From Hyphomicrobiales bacterium (GTDB lineage Bacteria; Pseudomonadota; Alphaproteobacteria; Rhizobiales; Rhizobiaceae): 64,000 nt of DNA. This document shows positions 57,648 to 64,000 of the stretch, piece after piece. The stretch lies in the NCBI GenBank assembly GCA_900471525.1, contig UCEZ01000019.1, forward strand, positions 1-64,000. The letters run 5' to 3'. The notes under the pieces are model-generated. The model searched no databases. It was given only the letters and a program-made list of their open reading frames with translations, and was not told the origin of the DNA. Position numbers and translations under genes: made by a program. The stretch's first letter is position 1. Every line of letters begins with the position of its first letter.

Positions 57648-57749
57648 TTAGCGCTTGCCGGAGGATAGGAACACCCATAGACGGCGGCGCGAGCCAGAAA
57701 GCTCGGCAACGCGAACATGGCCGTTCCGGGAACGGGACGATGAAGCCAT
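57648..57749 (-). CDS. 33-residue basic ORF between B12 riboswitch and cobP
   Basis: Short ORF (MASSSRSRNG...SSGKR) with 8 Arg/Lys and a hydrophobic LWVFL near the end. CGGAGG lies 5 bp before the ATG, and the stop is 15 bp from cobP, with no other gene between it and the riboswitch. This is the arrangement of a real first cistron or of a leader peptide. I do not recognise the sequence. It is inside a longer open frame that covers the riboswitch 3' end, but the ribosome binding site supports this start. Confidence 0.6.
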   Translation of the reverse strand: MASSSRSRNGHVRVAELSGSRRRLWVFLSSGKR

Positions 57750-57811
57750 GACAACCTCCGTGCTGGCATCGGGAGTGTCTCTCCCTGGATCGGGCACGAT
57801 GCCCTGGGGAT

Positions 57812-58170
57812 GGCAGGTCTCCTGGCTCACGGCGTCACGTGCCTTGAGAAGCACGAACGGGTTCGCCTCGCCTTCCCGGAGTTTTTCGCCAGATTGCGCG
57901 ACAGCAATCGGCGGGCGTCACGAAGAGGTGGACGATTCGTAGACATAGAGGCGTCCGGCCCCGGCTGATCGTGATGCCGCTCCAGTGGCTTTTCCGGTTG
58001 GACCGATCCTTCCGCCGCCGCGATTGCGAACAGTCCGGAGCCTCGGTTTTCCCGGATGGCGAACCCTGACCGTTCTACAGTCGCGGGGTCGGCTGCGATA
58101 AGAATGCCCGGTATGGGTCCATCCCTTCACATTCCCATTTACTCCCGAAATGCAGCGCATATCGGGAACC
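57812..58170 (-). ncRNA. Cobalamin (B12) riboswitch
   Basis: On the minus strand, in the right order: GGTTCCC at the 5' edge (58170), AAATGGGAAT (58140), GCAGCCGACCCCGCGACTGT (58097-58078), GCCACTG (about 57990), and the B12 box AGCCAGGAGACCTGCC ending at 57812. The stretch between GCCACTG and the box is about 155 nt, much longer than in btuB. After the box comes a GGCATCG/CGATGCC stem (57765-57803) right in front of the next ribosome binding site, the probable expression platform. It should repress the cobP-W-N-cupin-O operon when B12 is plentiful. Confidence 0.93.
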
Positions 58171-58282
58171 ATCCAATGTCTGATGATTAGGCGCTCAGGT
58201 GGATCAAGTCAATTGGAACACCGGATGAGTCGCGGGGCTCCAACAACGTCTCAAAGCTTCGCATGCTGCCCGAAAGCGGAAG

Positions 58283-59737
58283 TTAGGACATCAGACCATC
58301 GAGCCAGCGCGGATCGAGGACCGTTTCCAATTCAGCGGCAACGTCGTCCAGCGCACGATCGACCGATTGCCGGTAGTTTTCGCCACCGCCCTTGATCCCG
58401 AAACTCTCCAGCAGAGCCGCGCGATAGGCATCGCTGGTAAACAGGCCGTGCAGATAGGTTCCGGTGACCATGCCATCGCCCGACACGGCACCATCAGGCC
58501 GCCCGTCGATGATCACCGCCGGGCGGGCGCAGTCCGCACCCATGGTACGTCCGAGATGAATTTCGTAACCTTCAAGCGCAACATCGTAGATCGCCGAGCG
58601 GGCACTGCTGTTGCGAACCGTCTTTTCGGGCGCCATCTCCGTTTCGATAGAGAGAAGACCCAGACCTTCGATCTCCCGGACACTTCCCTCGATACCGTGC
58701 GGATCGGTAACCCGATTTCCGAGCATCTGGTATCCTCCGCAGATGCCGATGACGCGGCCGCCACGCCGGACATGCGCCTGAAGATCGCGATCCCACCCTT
58801 GAGCGCGAAAATCAGTGAGATCGGCGATCGTCGCCTTCGAGCCCGGGATAACGACGAGGCCGGCATCCGGCGGAATGCGCTCGCCTGCGCGGATAAAAAC
58901 GAGATCGACTTCCGGTTCGGCCGCCAAGGGGTCCAGATCGTCAAAATTCGCAATGCGCGACAGGACGGGAACGGCAACCTTCAGCGCCTTGCCGCTACCC
59001 CGTGCCAGTTTTTCCAGCACGACGGAATCTTCAGCAGGCAGACGGCCGGCGCTTTTCAGCCACGGCACGACACCGAAGCACGGCCAGCCGGTAAAGTTTC
59101 CAACCGCCGCGATGCCGTCGTCGAAAAGCGACACGTCGCCGCGGAACTTGTTGATGATGTAGCCGCTGATCATGCGGCGGTCCTCGTCGGACAGGATCGC
59201 ATGGGTGCCGACAAGCGAGGCGATGACCCCACCGCGGTCGATGTCGCCGACGAGCACGACGGGAACATTGGCGCGTGTGGCAAATCCCATATTGGCGATG
59301 TCGCCGGCACGCAGGTTAATTTCGGCGGGCGATCCCGCCCCTTCAACCACCACAAGATCGACGCCGGCGCGGATGGTTTCGAAGCTTTCCATGACGGCGC
59401 CCATCAGCTTCGGCTTCAGCGCCTGGTAGTCGCGCCCTCTCGCCTGTCCCGCAACCTTGCCCTGTACGATGATCTGGCTGCCGGTCTCCGACTGGGGCTT
59501 GAGCAGAACCGGGTTCATGTGCACTGACGACGGGATGCGGGCAGCCATCGACTGCAGCCATTGGGCGCGGCCGATCTCGCCGCCATCGTCCGATACGGCG
59601 GCGTTGTTCGACATATTTTGCGGCTTGAAAGGAGTGACCTTCAGGCCGCGATTGGATGCGACACGGCACAGCCCCGCCACGAGTACCGTTTTTCCGACAT
59701 CGGAGCCGGTTCCCTGAAGCATGATCGTCTTGGTCAT
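58283..59737 (-). CDS. cobQ: Cobyric acid synthase CobQ
   Basis: A 484-residue glutamine amidotransferase-type synthase that amidates side chains b, d, e and g. P-loop-like GTGSDVGKTVLVAGL at the start, class I amidotransferase Cys in GICGGYQMLG, His in TYLHGLF. ATG 59737 follows TAAGGAGGAG at ideal spacing. It lies upstream of the riboswitch on the same strand, as a separate transcript. Confidence 0.95.
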   Translation of the reverse strand: MTKTIMLQGTGSDVGKTVLVAGLCRVASNRGLKVTPFKPQNMSNNAAVSDDGGEIGRAQWLQSMAARIPSSVHMNPVLLKPQSETGSQIIVQGKVAGQARGRDYQALKPKLMGAVMESFETIRAGVDLVVVEGAGSPAEINLRAGDIANMGFATRANVPVVLVGDIDRGGVIASLVGTHAILSDEDRRMISGYIINKFRGDVSLFDDGIAAVGNFTGWPCFGVVPWLKSAGRLPAEDSVVLEKLARGSGKALKVAVPVLSRIANFDDLDPLAAEPEVDLVFIRAGERIPPDAGLVVIPGSKATIADLTDFRAQGWDRDLQAHVRRGGRVIGICGGYQMLGNRVTDPHGIEGSVREIEGLGLLSIETEMAPEKTVRNSSARSAIYDVALEGYEIHLGRTMGADCARPAVIIDGRPDGAVSGDGMVTGTYLHGLFTSDAYRAALLESFGIKGGGENYRQSVDRALDDVAAELETVLDPRWLDGLMS

Positions 59738-59984
59738 GGGCTCCTCCTTAACATCGCGCCCGCCACAAGCAAAGCCATGTTTTGCCGCATTTTCGCCGTC
59801 ATTATTACCGTGCATTCACGCGATATTTCAGTCTGCTGCAAGGCTTGCGCGGCTTTGCTGCGCCAGTATCCGGAAAGCGACATTCCATGGCAAAAACTCT
59901 TGTTGATTTGCGCCGCAACAGGCGTATATCAGCGCCATCAATACACGGAGCGAACAAGCGCTCCACACCCAAGGTCATACCCCG
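59738..59984. other. Divergent control region of cobQ
   Basis: About 250 bp between cobQ (minus) and the small plus-strand ORF at 59985. No gene seen and no B12-riboswitch core recognised. Confidence 0.35.
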
Positions 59985-60128
59985 ATGTTGTTCATCTTCA
60001 GCAAGCCGAATTTCGTTCAGATCGCCTGGAACTCGAAGGTTCCCGACAGCCAGTCGCGCGTACGCAACACTGTGATGTCGTCTCCCTTCGGTCCGCTCGG
60101 CTTCATCCGGACGCGCAGCGTCGGCTAA
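59985..60128 (+). CDS. 47-residue hypothetical protein
   Basis: Short ORF (MLFIFSKPNFVQIAWNSKVP... ending GFIRTRSVG) with AAGGTC before the ATG and codon use like real genes here. It is followed at 25 bp by a good intrinsic terminator, so this stretch is a small independent transcript. I do not recognise the protein; it may equally be part of a small RNA. Confidence 0.5.
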   Translation: MLFIFSKPNFVQIAWNSKVPDSQSRVRNTVMSSPFGPLGFIRTRSVG

Positions 60129-60152
60129 TTGTTTCTCCCAGACTGACTATTC

Positions 60153-60184
60153 AAACCGCGTCTCTTCTTGAGGCGCGGTTTTTT
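60153..60184 (+). terminator. Intrinsic terminator after the 47-residue ORF
   Basis: AACCGCG...CGCGGTT stem with an inner CT/AG pair and a TTCTTG-type loop, then TTTTTT. Plus-strand rho-independent terminator. Confidence 0.85.
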
Positions 60185-60894
60185 CGTGTGATATCCCAGA
60201 AAGGGAGAAAGGTGTCCTTGAACGCGAAAACCGCACCCGCCCTTTCAGGGCTGTGCGGCCTGCCAAAATTACACATGGCCCCTCCGGCATACACCCGGAG
60301 ATCGCTTCGGCCGGGACGCAAAACCTGATCCGGCCGGTCGGCAAGTATCCCCGCCGCACGAAAACAATTAGCCTGACAGTGTTACCGGATGGTTAGTGAG
60401 GGCTTAACCAAAGGTGAATTCCGCTTTTTTTTCACTTTTTTTCGTGTGGGGAAAAAATCCGCTTCGGGGCGCATACGGAACACAATTTGTCTGCGATAAA
60501 ACACGTTCCACAGCTCCTGTGTGAAGCAGTGCTAATTTTGCGCCAAAGACGGGCGCATTTGCACAAAAATCTTGCCCGGCTCATTAAAATTCAACGGCTT
60601 GCACGCGTGTTTTCGCAAGGCCGGAATGGCTCCAAGATGGCTTAAAACGATTCCAGAGGTTGATTTCTCCTGAGGAATACTTACGCTGCCTGCAACGGCA
60701 AAAGAGAGGTGGTCGCGACAAAGTTTTCGCGCCCAGACAATAAAGCTCTACGCCGTCGCAGCGGGGATGAAAGACTGGCCTTGCCTCAAGTGCCCCCCGG
60801 CCTGCTTCGACCTGAACGATTGGGTTCCCGGGAGATGCAGTATCCCGGTCGACCCCAAGATTTATGGCTGCATTAAGACTGGGAGGTCTTAAAC
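60185..60894. other. Long leader/intergenic region before the betaine transporter
   Basis: About 710 bp without a supportable gene. It is AT-rich around 60360-60660 and GC-rich from about 60700 to the binding-protein start, where GGGAGGT is the ribosome binding site. A CCGCAC...GTGCGG hairpin is near 60222-60250. The last 200 bases could be a structured 5' leader; I cannot match them to a known riboswitch. Confidence 0.4.
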
Positions 60895-61893
60895 ATGAAG
60901 AAGCTCCTCGCTTCCACTATTCTCGCTGTCGGCCTTTACGCGCTCGCCGGCTCCGCACAGGCCGCCGAATGCGGCGAAGTCAGCATCGCGGAAATGAACT
61001 GGGCATCGGCCGGCGTTGCCGCGCATGTCGATAAGTTCATCCTCGAAAACGGCTACGGCTGCACGATCACCCTCGTCACCGGCGACACGATGCCGACCTT
61101 CACCTCCATGAACGAAAAGGCCCAGCCCGACATGGCGCCCGAATTGTGGGTCAATGCCGTGCGCACGCCGCTTGACGCCGCGATCAAGGAAGGCCGCCTG
61201 ATCGAAGCAGCACCGCTGCTCAGCGAAGGCGGCGTTGAAGGCTGGTGGATTCCGAAGTTCATCGCCGACGCAAACCCCGACATCAAGACCGTTCAGGACG
61301 CGCTTAAGCATCCCGAGCTGTTCCCTGCGCCGGAAGACGCTTCGAAGGCCGCCGTCTACAACTGCCCGTCGGGTTGGAACTGCCAGGTCTCCTCCGCCAA
61401 CCTCTACAAGGCGCTCGGCGCCGAAAAGCTCGGTTTCGAACTGATCGATACCGGCTCGGCAGCTGGCCTCGACGGCTCGATCTCCAACGCCTTTGAAAAA
61501 AAGAGCGGCTGGCTTGGCTACTACTGGGCTCCGACCGCCATTCTCGGCAAATACGAGATGACGCGTCTCAGCTTCGGCGTCGATCATAACAAGGCCGATT
61601 GGGATGCCTGCACCGCCGTTCCGGACTGCCCGGATCCGAAGGTCAATTCCTATCCGACTTCCGACGTCTACACGGTCGTAACCAAAGCCTTCTCCGAGAA
61701 GGCCGGCGTCGCCATGGATTACGTCAAGACCCGCAAGTGGGACAACGGCACGGTCAACAAGGTTCTGGCTTGGATGGACTCCAACCAGGGCACGAACGAA
61801 GATGCTGCCAAATACTTCCTGGAAACCTATCCCGACATGTGGACGAAGTGGGTTGCCCCTGACGTTGCCGAAAAGGTGAAGGCCGCTCTCTGA
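60895..61893 (+). CDS. Quaternary-amine-type ABC transporter substrate-binding protein
   Basis: A 332-residue periplasmic protein of the OpuAC/ProX family. Signal peptide about 1-23 (ending SAQAA). Tryptophan-rich elements of the cation-pi box type appear in GGVEGWWIPKF, EKKSGWLGYYWAP and TYPDMWTKWVAP, and paired Cys (CPSGWNC; CTAVPDC) suggest disulfides. The ligand is likely a betaine or choline-like osmolyte; which one cannot be read. A hairpin and 326 bp separate it from the permease. Confidence 0.87.
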   Translation: MKKLLASTILAVGLYALAGSAQAAECGEVSIAEMNWASAGVAAHVDKFILENGYGCTITLVTGDTMPTFTSMNEKAQPDMAPELWVNAVRTPLDAAIKEGRLIEAAPLLSEGGVEGWWIPKFIADANPDIKTVQDALKHPELFPAPEDASKAAVYNCPSGWNCQVSSANLYKALGAEKLGFELIDTGSAAGLDGSISNAFEKKSGWLGYYWAPTAILGKYEMTRLSFGVDHNKADWDACTAVPDCPDPKVNSYPTSDVYTVVTKAFSEKAGVAMDYVKTRKWDNGTVNKVLAWMDSNQGTNEDAAKYFLETYPDMWTKWVAPDVAEKVKAAL

Positions 61894-62219
61894 GCGAAAA
61901 GTGCATGGGGGGGGTAGCGAAGCTGCAAGCGTTGCTACCCCATTCTCAACCGCCCGTGCAGTCTGGCAAGGCAGCAAATTGCGCCAGCATCGGGCAACAA
62001 TCGGCCAGGCCCGGCGACATGAAAGTGCCGCCGGCGTTTTACCAAAAGCGAATGTGAAAACGAAGATCGTCGCAAACGGCATAGCCGCTTGTGCGGAAAG
62101 CTGCCACATTCTCGAAATGCCGGGGTCCGGAGAGACCACCCAAGTCCGCGCACGAGGCCGCAACAGGCCAGGTGACGTGGCCGGCCATATATAAAACTTC
62201 CGGCTAAAAGGGGAACGAC
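61894..62219. other. Intercistronic region with hairpin
   Basis: 326 bp between the binding protein and permease genes. A 97-codon ORF here (61901-62194) has a Ser/Gly/Arg-rich translation and no ribosome binding site, so I do not call it. The stem-loop at 61911-61941 lies near the left end, and the permease ribosome binding site (AAGGGGAA) at the right end. Confidence 0.45.
61911..61941 (+). other. Intercistronic hairpin after the binding-protein gene
   Basis: GGGGTAGC / GCTACCCC, an 8-bp stem with a 15-base loop, 17 bp after the stop. No T run. Likely raises binding protein over permease by stabilising or trimming the mRNA. Confidence 0.6.
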
Positions 62220-63128
62220 ATGGCAATATGCAGTTACTTGCCAGATCTGCTTTGTAAATTTCCAGCGATCGACGAAACGACAATCCGCATGGCCCGCAAG
62301 AGCGTGGACGATGGCTTCAAAGGTCTCGTCCGCAGCTACGTCAACGCCATCGATGCACTCGTCCAGCCGCTTCAATGGTTCTTGAACTACCTCGAAAAAC
62401 TCTTCGTCAGCTCTCCGTGGATCATCATTCTCGCCGTAATGGTGGCGATCGTCTATTACGGCAGCCGCGATATCCGCATCACAATCGGCACCGTCATTTC
62501 GATGCTCCTGATCGGCTTTGTCGGGCTGTGGAACGACACCATGGTGACGCTCGCCATGGTCACGGTCTGTACGCTGATCGCCATTGTGGTCGGCATTCCG
62601 ATCGGCATCATCATGGCCCGCTCCGAACGGGCGCAATCGATCATCAATCCGATCCTTGATGTCATGCAGACGATGCCGAGCTTCGTCTACCTGATCCCGG
62701 TCGTCATGATCTTCGGCATCGGCAAGGTTCCGGGCCTGATCGCCGTAGTGATCTATGCCGTCCCGCCGATGATCCGCTTGACCAATCTCGGGATCAGGCT
62801 CGTCGACAAGGAGGTTCTGGAAGCTGCCGATGCCTTCGGCTCCTCGCCCTGGCAGCGGCTGAAGAACGTCCAGATGCCGCTCGCGCTGCCGACCATCATG
62901 GCCGGGATCAACCAGACGATCATGATGTCATTGGCCATGGTCGTGGTCGCGTCAATGGTCGGCGTCGGCGGTCTCGGCCGCAACGTGCTGCAGGCGATCA
63001 ACAACCAGTTCTTCACCGTCGGCTTCTTCAATGGTTTCGCGCTCGTTGCGATCGCCATCATTTTTGACCGGACCAGCCAGGCCTACGGCAAACGCCTGCA
63101 GAAGCATTCGGAGGTGATCCATGGCTAG
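62220..63128 (+). CDS. Quaternary-amine ABC transporter permease (ProW/OpuAB type)
   Basis: A 302-residue inner-membrane permease with about six helices, EAA-type loop EVLEAADAFGSSPWQRLKNVQMPLALP (core of a longer segment), and GVGGLGRNVLQAINNQ near the end. Ribosome binding site AAGGGGAA. It overlaps the ATPase gene by 8 bp (ATGGCTAG). Confidence 0.92.
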   Translation: MAICSYLPDLLCKFPAIDETTIRMARKSVDDGFKGLVRSYVNAIDALVQPLQWFLNYLEKLFVSSPWIIILAVMVAIVYYGSRDIRITIGTVISMLLIGFVGLWNDTMVTLAMVTVCTLIAIVVGIPIGIIMARSERAQSIINPILDVMQTMPSFVYLIPVVMIFGIGKVPGLIAVVIYAVPPMIRLTNLGIRLVDKEVLEAADAFGSSPWQRLKNVQMPLALPTIMAGINQTIMMSLAMVVVASMVGVGGLGRNVLQAINNQFFTVGFFNGFALVAIAIIFDRTSQAYGKRLQKHSEVIHG

Positions 63129-64000
63129 TCACGCAATCGAGGTCAAGAACCTCTACAAAATCTTCGGGCCGCGCGGCCGCGACTTCGTCGATCAGGTCAA
63201 GGCCGGCCTCGGCAAGACCGAACTCAACGAAAAGCACGGTCACGTGCTCGGCTTGCAGGACATCAACATCTCCATGCCCGCCGGCGGCGTCATGGTGGTC
63301 ATGGGCCTGTCCGGCTCGGGCAAGTCGACGCTGATCCGTCACATCAACCGGCTGATCGATCCGACGGCGGGCGAAGTGCTCTATGATGGCGTCGACGTCT
63401 GCAAGATGAACGAAAACGATCTTCGCGAATTCCGCCGCCACAAGACTGCGATGGTGTTCCAGAAGTTCGCTCTCCTGCCTCATCGCACTATCATCGAAAA
63501 CACCGTCTATGGCCTGGAAATCCAGGGCGTGCCGATGGACGAGAGCCGCAAGCGGGCACAGGGCTGGATCGAACGCGTTGGTCTCAAAGGTTTTGAGAAC
63601 CACTACCCAAACCAGCTTTCAGGCGGCATGCAGCAGCGCGTCGGCCTTGCACGGGCACTGACCAACGACGCCGACATCCTGCTGATGGACGAAGCCTATT
63701 CCGCTCTCGATCCACTGATCCGCGTCGATATGCAGACCGTCCTGCTCGATTTGCAGAAGGAGCTGAAGAAGACGGTGGTGTTCATCACCCACGATCTCGA
63801 CGAGGCTCTCCGGCTTGGCGACAAGATCGCCATCCTGCGCGATGGCAAGGTGATCCAGCAGGGCACCGGCCAGGAAATCGTCCTGAAGCCGGCCGACGAA
63901 TACATCACCGCCTTCGTCAAGGAAGTGAACCGCGGCCGCGTGATCAATGTCGAAACGATCATGAAGCCGCTATCGGGCAATCCGGAAGGCGTGGCCGTCG
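63121..64000 (+). CDS. Quaternary-amine ABC transporter ATPase (partial, ProV/OpuAA type)
   Basis: Begins MASHAIEVKNLYKIFG at 63121 and is open to the window end, 293 residues seen, so the 3' end is missing. Walker A GLSGSGKST, signature LSGGMQQR, Walker B ILLMDEAYSALDP, switch His in VFITHDLDEA. The family continues with tandem CBS domains, not reached here. Last gene of the betaine importer. Confidence 0.93.
   Translation, partial: MASHAIEVKNLYKIFGPRGRDFVDQVKAGLGKTELNEKHGHVLGLQDINISMPAGGVMVVMGLSGSGKSTLIRHINRLIDPTAGEVLYDGVDVCKMNENDLREFRRHKTAMVFQKFALLPHRTIIENTVYGLEIQGVPMDESRKRAQGWIERVGLKGFENHYPNQLSGGMQQRVGLARALTNDADILLMDEAYSALDPLIRVDMQTVLLDLQKELKKTVVFITHDLDEALRLGDKIAILRDGKVIQQGTGQEIVLKPADEYITAFVKEVNRGRVINVETIMKPLSGNPEGVAV

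Noticed and set aside
61901-62194. 97-codon ORF between betaine binding protein and permease
   Set aside because: No ribosome binding site, low-complexity translation, hairpin at its start.

Overview
The window is chromosomal DNA of about 60% GC from an alphaproteobacterium, almost certainly a member of the Rhizobiaceae (Rhizobium/Agrobacterium/Sinorhizobium group). This rests on a complete acpXL-lpxXL cluster for very-long-chain fatty acid lipid A, a rhizobial-style aerobic cobalamin gene set (cobN, cobO, cobP, cobQ, cobW, cobE), a CCUCCUCCC 'cuckoo' small RNA, DUF982 and DUF1488 proteins, and rhizobial palindromic repeats. I see no tRNA, rRNA, CRISPR array, transposase or prophage. The very long ORFs antisense to real genes are composition shadows.

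Layout. 0-6.5 kb: small conserved genes, a J-domain protein, a cold-shock protein, dusA, a cuckoo sRNA with three identical loops, an FAH-fold hydrolase and a gamma carbonic anhydrase. 6.5-14.1 kb: a zinc block, with znuA divergent from znuC-znuB-zur, a Cu+/Ag+-type P-ATPase 18 bp behind zur, a ZigA-like COG0523 GTPase, candidate Zur boxes at both promoters, then a 120-bp mosaic palindrome and an RcnB-like protein. 14.2-19.2 kb: a dctP-dctQ-dctM TRAP transporter apparently co-transcribed with a GH43 glycosidase. 19.6-31.2 kb: a beta-mannoside utilisation locus (ABC transporter, GH2 beta-mannosidase, sugar isomerase, Gfo/Idh/MocA oxidoreductase, aldo/keto reductase) divergent from a LacI regulator, with matching operator palindromes at both ends of the divergent region. 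31.3-35.4 kb: 6-phosphogluconate dehydrogenase, an AraC regulator with SRPBCC and VOC proteins, and a PAS protein. 35.7-41.3 kb: the VLCFA/lipid A cluster acpXL-fabZXL-fabF2XL-fabF1XL-adh-lpxXL. 41.4-44 kb: a LysR regulator divergent from a quinone-oxidoreductase-like dehydrogenase, and an L,D-transpeptidase.

44-60 kb is a cobalamin region in two minus-strand blocks, cobE-A-B-C-D and [riboswitch]-33-aa ORF-cobP-cobW-cobN-cupin-cobO, with cobQ just upstream of the riboswitch. A short plus-strand insert (two small proteins and a TSUP permease) separates the blocks. 60.9-64 kb: a quaternary-amine/betaine-type ABC importer whose ATPase runs off the window.

Most notable points: (1) a 132-bp inverted palindromic repeat inserted in frame in cobN, with an inverted pair of the same unit in front of cobN; (2) an unrecognised 33-aa basic ORF between the B12 riboswitch and cobP; (3) a DMSP-lyase-like cupin translationally linked into the cobN-cobO operon; (4) FabF2XL has lost the condensing-enzyme cysteine and one histidine and looks like a chain-length-factor partner of FabF1XL; (5) the three-loop cuckoo sRNA; (6) a copper-type ATPase in a zinc operon. 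Many starts below were moved from the longest ORF on ribosome-binding-site evidence, and this is stated per gene.
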